From: an uncultured Anaeromassilibacillus sp.
GTDB lineage: Bacteria > Bacillota > Clostridia > Oscillospirales > Acutalibacteraceae
Reading direction: 5' to 3'
Assembly (NCBI GenBank): GCA_930987725.1
Contig: CAKNKY010000002.1
Coordinates: 82,478-146,477, forward strand
Length of the DNA stretch: 64,000 bases
The notes under the pieces were generated by a model. The model had not been told where the DNA came from, did not search any database, and saw only the letters and a list, made by a program, of their open reading frames with translations. Shown here piece after piece: positions 41,533 to 50,501 of the stretch; the first letter of the stretch is position 1, and each line of letters begins with the position of its first letter. Both the position numbers and the translations under genes were made by a program.

Positions 41533-42988
41533 GCTCAACCGTATTTTCGGCAAGGAGTCGCAGTCGCTCGGCCGCGTGATCTACGGCTCCGTCTACAGCA
41601 CGCTCGCCACCATCGCGCCCATGCTGCTCGTCATCGGCGCGCTGCTGCTCATGTACGTTGTGCTCGGCTTTTCCACCGTGGGTTATTTCGAGCGCGAGCT
41701 GTTCGCGTGCACGGTGCTGTATGTGTTCATCTTTTCTCTGATCACCGCCTCGCCGTTCAACTCCGTGCTCTCGAAATATGTGGGCGACCGGATCTTCGAG
41801 GAGCGGTATGACGATATTCTGCCCTGTGTCTATGTGGGGCTGGCGCTCCACGAATCCTTTGCCTGCCTGCTGGGCATCCCGTTCTGCCTGTGGGAGTACT
41901 TCGTGGGCGGGGTGGATGCCTATTATGTGATCACGGGCTTCCTTGCCTACGCCTTTCTGGGGCTTGCCTTTGATTTCATGCTCTATCTCTCGATTTTGAA
42001 GCTGTACCGCCAGCTTTCGCTCTTCTTTTTCCTCGGCATGCTGCTTACCTTCCTGCTCTCGCTGCTCTTCCGCTTCGTGTTCCGGTGGAGCATCACCTAC
42101 AGCATGCTGGCCGCGCTCGCGCTCGGCTTCTTCCTCATCGCCGTGCTGGAGCTCGGCTTTCTGAAAACGTATTTTCACGACAACAGCCGCTGCTACCGCG
42201 AGGTGTTCGGCTATTTCGGCACCTATTGGAAGCTCATACTCTCCAACTTTTTTTACGTCCTGGGCCTCTTCGTGCACAACTTTGTGTTCTGGACGAAGGA
42301 GGACATGAACCTGCGCCTGGTGGACACCTTCGTCTGCAACCAGCCGTATGACATGGCGAGCTGCATCGCCATGTTCACGAACATTTCCGCGAGCGTGATT
42401 TTCATCGCCAATGTGGAGATGAAGTTCCACGCGCGCTACCAGGCCTACACGGAAGCCGTGCTCGGCGGCCGCCTGCGCGACATCCGCCAGGCAAAGAGCC
42501 GCATGTTCCGCCTGCTCTCGGAGCAGGTTGTGCGCATGGTGCAGCTGCAGTTCATCGTGTCCGTCGTGCTTTTCCTGCTGTGCCTCATCCTGCTGCCGCG
42601 CGTCGGCATGTCCGGCCTTGTCATGACGATCTATCCCTGCATGGCGGCGGGATATTTCGCGCTGTTCCTCATGTACAGCGTCATGCTGTACCTGCAGTAT
42701 TTCAACGATCTCACCGGCTGTGTGCTCACCGGCGGCCTGTTCTGCGCCGCCGTGCTCGCGGGCAGCATCCTCTGCCTGCAGCTGCCTGCCTATTGGTATG
42801 CGCTCGGCGTTTTTGCCGGCAGCGTGTTGGGCTTTTCCTTCGCCTATTTCCGTGTGCGCTGGGTGGAGCGCCACCTCGACGAGCACATCTTCTGCCGCGG
42901 CAGCCTGCTGCAGGAAAAGCGGGAGCCGATGCCGTCCGCCGCGGTTTACACCTGGCTTTCGCAGGAGGAGGATGCGCATGAAGCGTGA
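41513..42988 (+). CDS. pelG: PelG, Wzx-like membrane transporter for Pel
   Basis: Integral membrane protein of 491 residues with about twelve helices, the partner of PelF in moving the growing Pel polymer across the membrane. The opening GIGIRLNRIFGKESQSLGRVIYG and the loop SKYVGDRIFEERYDDILPC are typical of PelG. NFVFWTKEDMNLRLVDTFVCNQPYDMASCIAM is a further family segment near the middle (about residues 255-290). ATG 41513 has AAGGAGGG upstream and lies within the end of pelF. The presence of pelD-, pelE-, pelF- and pelG-like genes in one operon identifies the locus as Pel-type. Confidence 0.92.
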   Translation: MAGIGIRLNRIFGKESQSLGRVIYGSVYSTLATIAPMLLVIGALLLMYVVLGFSTVGYFERELFACTVLYVFIFSLITASPFNSVLSKYVGDRIFEERYDDILPCVYVGLALHESFACLLGIPFCLWEYFVGGVDAYYVITGFLAYAFLGLAFDFMLYLSILKLYRQLSLFFFLGMLLTFLLSLLFRFVFRWSITYSMLAALALGFFLIAVLELGFLKTYFHDNSRCYREVFGYFGTYWKLILSNFFYVLGLFVHNFVFWTKEDMNLRLVDTFVCNQPYDMASCIAMFTNISASVIFIANVEMKFHARYQAYTEAVLGGRLRDIRQAKSRMFRLLSEQVVRMVQLQFIVSVVLFLLCLILLPRVGMSGLVMTIYPCMAAGYFALFLMYSVMLYLQYFNDLTGCVLTGGLFCAAVLAGSILCLQLPAYWYALGVFAGSVLGFSFAYFRVRWVERHLDEHIFCRGSLLQEKREPMPSAAVYTWLSQEEDAHEA

Positions 42989-44198
42989 TCGTCCATCAGT
43001 CCTGTTTGTCATGACCACCATGGGTCGTGCCGGGGCGGAGCGCGCGCTGCTCAACCTGCTCGAAACCTTTCCCGAAGGGGAGTTTGATCTCTTTCTCTTC
43101 GCGCTGTTCCCCCACGGGGAGCTGTTCCAGGAGCTGCCGCGCCGCGTCACGGTGCTGAACCGGAAGGTGAGCGGTGTTTCGCCGCTCTCGTGGCACGGGC
43201 GGTTTTTGCTCGGCGCGCAGCTTCTGCGCGCCGCCTGCCGCAGCGGCGCATTGCGCCGTGCCCTGGGCTTTTACGCATCGCTGCGCAGGGGCGCACACCC
43301 TCTGCCGCGCGGCACGGCGCTGGAGAAGGCGATGCGCCGTCTCCTGGCGGACGGCGCCCTGCCTCCCGGCCGTGCCTTTGACTGCGCCGTGGCCTATCTG
43401 GAAGGCCCGGCCACGTGGTACACGGCGGAGAAGGTGCGCGCGTCGCGTAAGGCGGCTTTTGTCCATGTGGAGTACGGAAAGGCCGGTTACCGCCGCGCGC
43501 TCGACGAGGGCGCCTATGGCTCGTTCGGCCGCGTGTACTGCGTCTCGCGCGAGGTGCGCGAAAGCTTCCTGCACGCGTACCCCGAGTACGCGGGGAAAAC
43601 GGAGTTGTGCTATAATACGCTCGGCCGCGCGCGCATCCTGCGCCTGGCGCGGGAGGAAGAAGCTTTTCCCGCGTTGTGGAGCGGCTTCCGCATCCTCACC
43701 GTGGGGCGGCTGCACCCCATGAAGGGCTGCGACATCGCGGTGGAGGCCGCCCGGCTGCTCAGGGAGCAGGGCAGGCGCTTCTGCTGGGTTGTGCTGGGGG
43801 AAGGGCCGGAGCGCGCCCGGCTCACGCGCCAGATCCGCCGCAGCGGGCTGCAAGATATGTTCCTGCTGCCCGGCGCGCGGCAGAATCCCTACCCCTGGTT
43901 CCGGGCGGCGGACCTCTATGTGTGTGCCTCCCGCTATGAGGGAAAGAGCCTCGTGGTCGAGGAAGCGCAGCTCCTCGGCTGCCCGGTGGTGACGCTGCCC
44001 TGCACCGGCGTGGAGGAGCAGGTGGAGGACGGCGTGAGCGGCCTCATCGTGTCCGGCTCGGCGCCGGAGCTGGCCGCCGCCATCGCTTCTCTCATGGACG
44101 ACGCGCAGCGGCGCGCCGCGTTCGGCAGGCGGGCGGCGGAAAAGCCCCTCCCGCCGGACGAGGGCTCCGATCGGCTGCGGGCGTTTCTAAAAGGCTGA
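42978..44198 (+). CDS. GT4-family glycosyltransferase
   Basis: Cytosolic GT-B enzyme of 406 residues. N-terminal half: VLFVMTTMGRAGAERALLNLL with the glycine-rich GRAGAE acceptor loop. C-terminal half: FRILTVGRLHPMKGCDIAVEAARLL, the K of the phosphate-binding site, VLGEGPERARL and the donor-binding CASRYEGKSLVVEEAQLLG, an E-x7-E motif. ATG 42978 is preferred over ATG 42972 because AGGAGGAG lies seven bases before it. It overlaps the end of pelG and follows it without a gap, so it probably adds a side sugar or acts on a related glycan. Confidence 0.85.
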   Translation: MKRDRPSVLFVMTTMGRAGAERALLNLLETFPEGEFDLFLFALFPHGELFQELPRRVTVLNRKVSGVSPLSWHGRFLLGAQLLRAACRSGALRRALGFYASLRRGAHPLPRGTALEKAMRRLLADGALPPGRAFDCAVAYLEGPATWYTAEKVRASRKAAFVHVEYGKAGYRRALDEGAYGSFGRVYCVSREVRESFLHAYPEYAGKTELCYNTLGRARILRLAREEEAFPALWSGFRILTVGRLHPMKGCDIAVEAARLLREQGRRFCWVVLGEGPERARLTRQIRRSGLQDMFLLPGARQNPYPWFRAADLYVCASRYEGKSLVVEEAQLLGCPVVTLPCTGVEEQVEDGVSGLIVSGSAPELAAAIASLMDDAQRRAAFGRRAAEKPLPPDEGSDRLRAFLKG

Positions 44199-44221
44199 AC
44201 GTAAGGAAAGGAGGGCTTGCC

Positions 44222-45508
44222 GTGGCGGAAGGAACGGAAAAACTGCTGAGTGTGGTGCTTGTCTCTTACCGGGACCCCTCCCTCACGCTGCGGCGCGCGG
44301 TGCGCAGCGTGCAGGAGCAGAGCTACCGCCATTTTGAACTGATTCTGGTGGACGCGAACGAGGAAGGCGATCCCTATAGCCTCGGCCTGCGGGAGGACAT
44401 GGCCCTGTTTCCCCGCGTGCGGCTGCTCGCGTGCCCCTGCCCGGGCGGTGCGCTGGCGGACGCCAAGAACTGCGGCGCCCGGGCGGCGCGCGGCGAATAT
44501 CTCGCCTTCCTGCTCGCCCGCTTTGCCTGGAACCCCGTGTGCGCCGAAATGCAGATCGCCTGCCTGGAGGAGCACCCCGAGGTGGGCATGACGTTCTGCA
44601 GCGCCTGGCGGCAGGAGGAGGACGCGCTTTCGGAATCGTATCGCCGCCCGCCGCAGGAATCGGATGAAGCGGCAGGCGGCGCGGCCGTGTTCGACGCGCC
44701 GGCCTCCGGCTCCGTGTCGCAGGTGCTGTTCCGCCGCTCCGTGTTCGAGGAGCTCGACGGCTTCGACCGGCGCATCCGCCGCGACGACCACGATCTCTGG
44801 CTGCGCGTGCTCAAGCGGTACCGCATCCTGAGCGTGGATCGCGACCTCGTGTGCCGGTATGTGGAGCGCAGCACGCTGCGCCGCTCGCACCGCGTGATCG
44901 ACGTGGTGGGCTATCTCCAGCTCTACAGCAAACACAAGGAGCTCTATGACAAAAACCCGCAGGCGAAGCTGGCGCTCTTTGAGAAGATCGCCGCGTGCTA
45001 CCGGGCGGCGCACAGCGTGCCGGACTGGCTGCGCTTCGCGGCGAAGGTGCGGCTGCTGCGGTGGCGCCTTTCCGGCTCCGCTGCCCACGCTGCCGCCGTG
45101 CTGCCGCCGCCCGGCGAGCCGGGGCAGACCGGGCGGACACCGGAGGACCTGCCCCTGCGCCTGTTTGGCTGCCGCCGCGCGGACGCCGATCGCCTCTGGC
45201 GCGAGGGCGGGGAGGAGATCGCGCGCCTGCGGCGGGAGCTGGAACAGGTGCGCGCGCAGCGGCGCCGGGAGCGGGAGGAAACCGCCCGCAGGCGGCAGGA
45301 GCAGGCCGACCGCGAGCTGGAGCTTGCCGGGCGCGAATCGAAGGCAGTGCTCGCGCAGGCCGGGCGGGAGGCCGCCGCTATCCGCGCGGAGGGCAAACGC
45401 CGGGCGCAGCTGGAACGCGAGCAGGCCCGGGAGGAAACGATCGCCTGCAAGCAGGAGCTGCTTGAGCTGCTTGTTTCGGCGCAGCGGCAGAGAGGAGCGC
45501 GTTCGTGA
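44222..45508 (+). CDS. GT2-family glycosyltransferase with C-terminal coiled coil
   Basis: Protein of 428 residues. The GT-A catalytic domain (1-about 225) starts LSVVLVSYRDPSLTLRRAVRSV, with VDANEEGDP for the nucleotide, SVSQVLFRRSVFEELDGFD and RRDDHDLWLRVLKRY containing the catalytic acid pair. The usual D-x-D metal motif appears altered to LLARFAWN near residue 100, so activity is uncertain. After a Pro-rich linker, residues about 320-425 are a continuous Arg/Glu/Gln/Ala coiled coil with no membrane helix. Such a tail could tether the enzyme to a partner. The start is GTG, and the stop overlaps the next GTG. Confidence 0.75.
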   Translation: MAEGTEKLLSVVLVSYRDPSLTLRRAVRSVQEQSYRHFELILVDANEEGDPYSLGLREDMALFPRVRLLACPCPGGALADAKNCGARAARGEYLAFLLARFAWNPVCAEMQIACLEEHPEVGMTFCSAWRQEEDALSESYRRPPQESDEAAGGAAVFDAPASGSVSQVLFRRSVFEELDGFDRRIRRDDHDLWLRVLKRYRILSVDRDLVCRYVERSTLRRSHRVIDVVGYLQLYSKHKELYDKNPQAKLALFEKIAACYRAAHSVPDWLRFAAKVRLLRWRLSGSAAHAAAVLPPPGEPGQTGRTPEDLPLRLFGCRRADADRLWREGGEEIARLRRELEQVRAQRRREREETARRRQEQADRELELAGRESKAVLAQAGREAAAIRAEGKRRAQLEREQAREETIACKQELLELLVSAQRQRGARS

Positions 45509-46914
45509 GGCGCGCGGCGAAAGGGGCGCTGATCCTTTTGGCGGCGCTGATCGTGTGTGGGGGGATTCTGGTGTTCCTTGGAAAAACGGCGGAGCGCGTG
45601 GACTGGCAGGCGGCGGCGCAGCGGGAATCCTCCGCCGCGCTCGACAACGCGGACTGCGGATTTTATCACATGCGCGGGTACTGGATCGACGGCTCGCAGG
45701 AGACGGAGGTGCAGCCGCAGGGCAGGCTGGAGCTCGTGCAGATCAACCTGGGCGGCTTTCTGAGCGGGCCGGTGAGCGAGGCGGGCCTTGCGCAGATCGA
45801 CGCGATCCTGGCAGCCTATGAGGCGCAGGGGACGCGGCTCATCCTGCGCTTCCTCTATGACTGGGACGGCAAGGGGATGGAGCGCGATCCGGCTTCCCTG
45901 CAGGTGGTGCTGGACCACATGGAGCAGATGCGCCCCCTGCTCGCGGCGCACGGGTCCGCCGTTTACATCGTGCAGGGCGTGTTTGTGGGAAGCTGGGCGG
46001 AGATGCACAGCTCCCGCTATCTCTCGGAGGAGAACGTGCGCACGCTGCTCGCGCAGATGGAGCGCACCGTGCCGTCCGGCGCCTTTCTGGCCGTGCGCAC
46101 GCCCTCCTACTGGCGGCTGGCCGCAGGCCGGCGGGAGCCGCTTGACGCGGAGGAAGCGTTCGCGCGGGAGACGCTCGCCTCGCGCCTCTCCCTGTTCAAC
46201 GACGGCATCCTCGGCAACTGGCTGGACTGCGGCACTTACGGCGAAACGCCGCGCGCCGCTTCCTCCTCCCTCTCCGACCGTTGGCCGCGGGAGGAGGAGC
46301 TGGCGTTCCAGCAGGCGCTGAATCTCTATGTGCCGAACGGCGGCGAGGTTGTGCTCGACAACCCTCTCAACGATTTTCCGCAGGCCGTGGAGGCGCTGCG
46401 ATGCATGCACGTCTCCTATCTCAACGCGGAGCACGATCTGAATGTGCTGTGCAAGTGGGAACAGGCCGTGTATGAGGGCGAGGAGGAAGCCTACCGCGGA
46501 ATGGACGGCCTTTCCTACGTCGATCGCCATCTCGGTTACCGCTTTGTGGTGCGCGGCGCGCAGGTGAAAACGGAAGGCTGGCTGAGGAAAACAGCCGCGC
46601 TCACCGTGGAGGTGGAGAATGTGGGCTTCGCCCCGCGCTACACGCCCGGCCGCGTGGAGATCGTGTTCCGGCCTGAGGAGGGCGGGGAACCGGTTGTGAC
46701 GGAAGCGGAGACGGATGTGCGCGGTTGGAAGCCGGGCGAGACGGTGCGGATTTCGGCGGAGGCGCCGGAGGGGATTGGGCGCTATGAGGTCTTTCTGCGC
46801 GCTGTGGGCGGGCAGAACGGCGAACCCATTCTGTTTGCAAACGAGGGGACGCATGCGGACGGCGCCGTGTCGCTCGGCGTGCTCACGAAAGAAAAAGGAG
46901 GGCTTTTCTCATGA
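45505..46914 (+). CDS. DUF4874/DUF4832-like exported protein
   Basis: Protein of 469 residues with one N-terminal hydrophobic helix (about 7-25) and an outer part. The barrel-like first region contains NADCGFYHMRGYWI, LVQINLGGFLSG and TRLILRFLYDWDGKG (DUF4874). The second contains LFNDGILGNWLDCGTYGE, EEELAFQQALNLYVPNGGEVV and HVSYLNAEHDLNVL (DUF4832). A C-terminal beta domain follows from about 350 (LTVEVENVGFAPRYTPG). These families are often next to surface polysaccharide genes and look like TIM-barrel glycan-acting proteins, but no activity is established. GTG start, coupled by GTGA to the gene before and ATGA to the PqqD-like gene after. Confidence 0.75.
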   Translation: MRRAAKGALILLAALIVCGGILVFLGKTAERVDWQAAAQRESSAALDNADCGFYHMRGYWIDGSQETEVQPQGRLELVQINLGGFLSGPVSEAGLAQIDAILAAYEAQGTRLILRFLYDWDGKGMERDPASLQVVLDHMEQMRPLLAAHGSAVYIVQGVFVGSWAEMHSSRYLSEENVRTLLAQMERTVPSGAFLAVRTPSYWRLAAGRREPLDAEEAFARETLASRLSLFNDGILGNWLDCGTYGETPRAASSSLSDRWPREEELAFQQALNLYVPNGGEVVLDNPLNDFPQAVEALRCMHVSYLNAEHDLNVLCKWEQAVYEGEEEAYRGMDGLSYVDRHLGYRFVVRGAQVKTEGWLRKTAALTVEVENVGFAPRYTPGRVEIVFRPEEGGEPVVTEAETDVRGWKPGETVRISAEAPEGIGRYEVFLRAVGGQNGEPILFANEGTHADGAVSLGVLTKEKGGLFS

Positions 46915-47180
46915 AAGTGAAAGACGGATTCCTGCTGCGGCAGGTGGCAGGCGCATGGATGGCCGTGCCGGTGGGCGAGCGGCTCGCGCAGGTGCGCGGG
47001 CTGATCTCGCTCAATGAGACGGGCGCGTCGATCTGGCGTCTGCTTGAGGAGGGCTGCCGCACGGAGGAGGAGCTTGTCTCCGCGCTCTGCGAGGAATACG
47101 GGGAGGAGCGCGAAGCCATCGCCCCGGCGGTGGAATCGTTCACGGCGCAGCTCCGCGCGCAGGGGCTGCTCGAGGAATGA
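46911..47180 (+). CDS. PqqD-like peptide-recognition (RRE) protein
   Basis: Small protein of 89 residues with the PqqD fold: a beta hairpin (DGFLLRQVAGAWMAVPVG), the conserved LISLNETGASIWRLLEEGCRTEEELVSAL and a final helix. N-E-T-G-A-x-I-W is the PF05402 signature. Such proteins bind the leader of a precursor peptide and present it to maturation enzymes in RiPP pathways. It is the penultimate gene of the Pel operon, overlapped on both sides (ATGA). The two peptides encoded 6 kb downstream carry a W-x-x-P-E-L motif that could be its ligand. Confidence 0.85.
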   Translation: MKVKDGFLLRQVAGAWMAVPVGERLAQVRGLISLNETGASIWRLLEEGCRTEEELVSALCEEYGEEREAIAPAVESFTAQLRAQGLLEE

Positions 47181-47638
47181 GTCCCGCCGTCTCGCGCGCG
47201 GAGCTCGAGTCGCTTCTGCAGGCGTCGTTTGCGCGCGGCGCGCTTTTTCCGCTCACCGTCACAGGGTGGAGCATGCGGCCGCTGCTGCGCCACGCGCGGG
47301 ATGTGGTCCTGCTCGAGGACCCGCAGAAGCGCCCGCCGCGCCGCGGCGACATCGTGCTCTTCCGCCGCACAGCAGGGGAATGGGTGCTTCACCGCGTCAT
47401 CGGCCGCACGGCGGCCGGTTCCCTCATCATGAACGGGGACGCCCAGACGTGGACGGAGCTCATTTCACCGGAGCAGGTGCGGGGCGTCGTGTCTGCGGTG
47501 CGCCGCGGCGCGCGTGTCCTGCCCTGCTCCGGGCCGCTGCTGCGGTTTTACACGTGGGCCTGGGGGGGAATCCTGCGCCCGCTGCGCGGCGCCATTCTGG
47601 CCGTCCCCCGCGCGGCCAGGCGGCTGTTCGGCCGGTAA
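47177..47638 (+). CDS. S24/S26-type signal-peptidase-like protein with Ser/His active site
   Basis: Protein of 153 residues. The catalytic serine is S32 in TGWSMRPLL, the GDIVLF strand lies at 57-62 and the general base position is H72 in VLHRVIG, replacing the lysine of bacterial signal peptidase I. D88 in NGDAQ follows. This matches SipW/archaeal-type Ser-His peptidases. There is no clear N-terminal membrane anchor, and a hydrophobic/aromatic segment (FYTWAWGGILRPL) lies near the end. S24/S26 proteins of this kind accompany PqqD-like genes in peptide clusters and are candidates for leader removal. Last gene of the operon; the terminator follows directly. Confidence 0.8.
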   Translation: MSPAVSRAELESLLQASFARGALFPLTVTGWSMRPLLRHARDVVLLEDPQKRPPRRGDIVLFRRTAGEWVLHRVIGRTAAGSLIMNGDAQTWTELISPEQVRGVVSAVRRGARVLPCSGPLLRFYTWAWGGILRPLRGAILAVPRAARRLFGR

Positions 47639-47668
47639 AAAAAGCCTCGCCTGCCGGCGGGGCTTTTT
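47639..47668. terminator. Bidirectional terminator at the end of the Pel operon
   Basis: 13-base-pair stem (47639-47651 with 47656-47668, one G-T pair), loop TGCC and a T tract on both strands. It serves the S26 peptidase gene (plus) and the flippase gene (minus), whose stop codon touches it. Confidence 0.85.
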
Positions 47669-49185
47669 CATCGCTTGAGGAAGGGGCGCACAAGGGTGTG
47701 CACAAGTCGCTTTTCGTCCTCATTCATGCCGATCGCATAGACCAGAGCCGCATAGATCCCGGCATAAATTGCCCCGACCGCCAGCAGCTGCACGAGTCCG
47801 TCCACCGGGAAGAGGGCGGCCAGCGATGCGCCCAGCACCAGCGAGGCCAGCATGGGCGCGAGCAGGCTCGCCAGGCTCTTCCAGTAGCGCCGCATGGGGA
47901 AGCCGAGCCGCGCCCGGTAATACCAGTTCAGAATGCCCACGTTGCCCACGAGCGCGGCAATCAGTGTGGCAAAGGCTGCGCCCTGCGCGCCGAACCGGGC
48001 GGAGAGCGGCACGGTGAGGCATGCGTTGCCGGCGGCACAGATCAGAAGCATCACGGCGCGGAAGCGGTGGCGGTTCTCCGCACGCAGGATCTCCGCGCCG
48101 ATGTCCTGAATGAGCGGCACGGTGCTCGCCCCCATGAGCAGCAGGGCCGTGGGGTAGGAGCCGCCGTATTCCGGCCCTGCCCACAGTGTGAGAAACGGCC
48201 GGCCAAACAGGAGAAACGCACTCAGGAACAGGCCCAGCACGAGGCATTGCAGCCTTCCCACGCGCGTAAACAGATCAAAGAGGCGGCTGTTTTGTTCCAG
48301 GGCTGCCATAATGTTCACGCGCGGCGCGAACACGGAGGACAGAGACGTGGAGAGCATGAGATACAGCGTGGAAACATTGCAGGCCACGGCATAGACGGCC
48401 ACTTCCTCCGGCCCGCACTTCAGGCCCAGGATAAATTTGTCCATTGCCCAGCCGAGCTGGTCCACGAGCATGTTCAAAAAGATAAAGAAGGAAAACCCGG
48501 CAATCTCCCGCAGGAGGGAAAAGCGCATTCCGTGAAAGGAAACCGGCAGATGCAGCCGCCGCGCGCAGTACACGGCCTCCGCCACAAGCCGCAGCGCGGA
48601 AAGGAGGGCCGCCGCCGCCGCGAGGCTCACCGATTGCAGGCCCAGCAGCAGAAGGGGAAGGGAAAGGCAGGGCTGCAGCAGTGTGTAGAGCACCACAAGG
48701 CTGCGCTGGAAAGCATAGCGTTCATGCGCGGTGAGAAAGCATTCCAGCACGCTGGAAAGGAACGTGAAGCACAGGTTGAGCACCATGAGGGCCATGAGCC
48801 GGCGCACGCGCCCAAGCTCTGCCCCGGTGAGCTGTGCGCCGAGCAGGGAGCCGGCGTTTGCCGTGAGGATGGCGCCCAGCACGGCACACAATCCCGCCAG
48901 GCACGCGAACACGGTGAGGAACATGCCGTTGAGCGAGGCGGCCGCCTGTTCGCCCTCCACGGCGCGCAGCCGCGCATAAAAGCGCAGGTAGGCGCTGTTG
49001 AAGCCGAAGCTCAGCAGGTTCAGGTAGCTGATGAACGCATAGGAAAGCTCATAGAGGCCGTATTCCCCCTGCCCCAGAATGCGCAGCATGAACGGCGTGT
49101 AGATCAGCGAGACAAGCGCCTGCGCCGCAATGTTCAGATAGGAGAGGAAAATGCCGGCCTGCAGTTGGCTGGCGGAGCGTCTCAC
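47668..49185 (-). CDS. Wzx-like polysaccharide flippase (MATE/MVF superfamily)
   Basis: Integral membrane protein of 505 residues with about fourteen helices, of the O-antigen/teichuronic-acid flippase type. It starts after the GTG with SASQLQAGIFLSYLNIAAQALVSLIYTPFMLRILGQGEYGLYEL, a typical Wzx N-terminus with the R-x-L-G-x-x-x-Y-G loop. Mid-protein segments MDKFILGLKCGPEEVAVYAVA and FLTLWAGPEYGGSYPTALLLMG also fit. GTG 49185 is chosen because GGAGGG precedes it and it overlaps the upstream stop (GTGA); the frame to 49233 lacks a ribosome site. With the GT4 gene before it, it forms a two-gene unit opposite in direction to the flanking operons. Confidence 0.85.
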   Translation of the reverse strand: MRRSASQLQAGIFLSYLNIAAQALVSLIYTPFMLRILGQGEYGLYELSYAFISYLNLLSFGFNSAYLRFYARLRAVEGEQAAASLNGMFLTVFACLAGLCAVLGAILTANAGSLLGAQLTGAELGRVRRLMALMVLNLCFTFLSSVLECFLTAHERYAFQRSLVVLYTLLQPCLSLPLLLLGLQSVSLAAAAALLSALRLVAEAVYCARRLHLPVSFHGMRFSLLREIAGFSFFIFLNMLVDQLGWAMDKFILGLKCGPEEVAVYAVACNVSTLYLMLSTSLSSVFAPRVNIMAALEQNSRLFDLFTRVGRLQCLVLGLFLSAFLLFGRPFLTLWAGPEYGGSYPTALLLMGASTVPLIQDIGAEILRAENRHRFRAVMLLICAAGNACLTVPLSARFGAQGAAFATLIAALVGNVGILNWYYRARLGFPMRRYWKSLASLLAPMLASLVLGASLAALFPVDGLVQLLAVGAIYAGIYAALVYAIGMNEDEKRLVHTLVRPFLKR

Positions 49186-50291
49186 GCCTGGCCCTCCTTC
49201 CCTGCCGTCAGGCCGCTCAGCAGATCCTCCCACTGCCGGGCGATGGTCTCACTCCGGAACGGCTCCAGGTTATCCCACGCGTGGGCGGAGAAGCGGCGCC
49301 GCAGATCGTCGTCCCCCATGAGCAGGGCCAGCTTTTCCGCGGCCTCCTCCGTGTTGCCGGGGGAGACGAGAAAGCCGTTCACACCGTCCAGGATGACTTC
49401 GTTCGGGCCGCAGAGAATGTCGTAGCTGACCAGGGGAAGCCGGAAATACTTTGATTCCAGCAGCACCATGGCTATGCCCTCGCTCGAGGAGGTGAGCAGG
49501 AAAAGGGAGGCGCCCGCATAGGCGGCGGCCATGTCGCCGGCAAAGCCGGGCAGCTCCACCGTGCCGGAAAGGCCGCGCTCGCGCACGAGCGCTTCCAGCC
49601 GCGGCCGTTCCGGCCCCTCGCCCAGAATGCGGAAGCGCCAGTCCGGGAAGCGATCGTGCAGCAGCGCGGCGATCTCGATCACGTGTTCCATCCGCTTTCT
49701 CGGCACAAGGCCGCCGCATGCCAGCACCACCTTTTCCCGCGGCGGCATCGGATCCGGCAGGGGGAGAAAGTCGGCCGGGTTGCGGATCATTGTCACCGGG
49801 CAGCGCGGTTTTCCCTCTTTCAGATAGAGGGCGCGGTCCGCCTCCGTGAGCACCACAATGTGGTCCGAAAAACGGCAGGTCAGGCGGTGGATCAGCGGGC
49901 GCAGGGGGGTGCCCAGCCGTTCGCCGAAGTAAAAATGTTCCCAGGAAACGAGCTTTGCCCCCGAAAGGCGCGCGCAGGGCAGCGAGAGCACATCCAGCAC
50001 GACGTCCACGTCGATGAGGACGGAAAAGCGTTCCCGGCGGCACAGGCGCAGGAGCCGGAGCAGAGCTGCCGGGAGAAACGCCCTGCGGGAACCGTCTCCG
50101 TGTGAAAGGCAGAAGGTGCGCACCTCCTTTTCCAGCCCGAAGGCGGGCCGCGGCTGCGACTCCTGCAGGCTCACCACGGAAACGGCAAAGCGGCCGGAGC
50201 GGGCCAGGGCGTTTGCCAAAAAGGCGCACATGCGCTCCGTGCCGCCGCCCTTTGTGCGGTCTCCAATCAAAAGGGCAATTTTGGGCTTCAA
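49182..50291 (-). CDS. GT4-family glycosyltransferase
   Basis: GT-B enzyme of 369 residues. The N-terminus KIALLIGDRTKGGGTERMCAFL has the glycine-rich GGGTER loop. The C-terminal half has VVLACGGLVPRKRMEHVIEIAALL, ILGEGPERPRLEALV and the E-x7-E motif TSSSEGIAMVLLESKYFRLP. It starts at TTG 50291, with AAGGAG nine bases upstream; the long open frame to 51317 antisense to the next operon is a shadow. A TATAAT box on the minus strand (50453-50448) is a plausible promoter. Product and acceptor are unknown; its coupling to a flippase points to a lipid-linked oligosaccharide. Confidence 0.82.
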   Translation of the reverse strand: MKPKIALLIGDRTKGGGTERMCAFLANALARSGRFAVSVVSLQESQPRPAFGLEKEVRTFCLSHGDGSRRAFLPAALLRLLRLCRRERFSVLIDVDVVLDVLSLPCARLSGAKLVSWEHFYFGERLGTPLRPLIHRLTCRFSDHIVVLTEADRALYLKEGKPRCPVTMIRNPADFLPLPDPMPPREKVVLACGGLVPRKRMEHVIEIAALLHDRFPDWRFRILGEGPERPRLEALVRERGLSGTVELPGFAGDMAAAYAGASLFLLTSSSEGIAMVLLESKYFRLPLVSYDILCGPNEVILDGVNGFLVSPGNTEEAAEKLALLMGDDDLRRRFSAHAWDNLEPFRSETIARQWEDLLSGLTAGKEGQA

Positions 50292-50340
50292 ATCACTCCG
50301 CTCCTTTTCCGCTGCGGCGCCGTTTTCTGCGCCGCGGTGA

Positions 50341-50369
50341 TTGCAAAATCGATGAAAAATAGGTATGAT
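50341..50369 (+). promoter_or_regulatory. Promoter of the HPrK-ABC-peptide operon
   Basis: TTGCAA at 50341-50346, a 17-base spacer and TATGAT at 50364-50369. On the opposite strand a perfect TATAAT (50453-50448) with only a weak -35 could serve the divergent GT4/flippase pair. The two transcripts would overlap for about 80 bases. Confidence 0.6.
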
Positions 50370-50501
50370 GGAGGTGTCTTCCGAAGAGTTGTCTGCCGTT
50401 TTGGCGGGGGCGATTTTTGCTCCCCCGCGGGACCGGCTCTGATACAAATTATAGCATAAGCCAAAAGAAAAGAAAACGAGGAAATCGGGAAGGAACATCG
50501 A

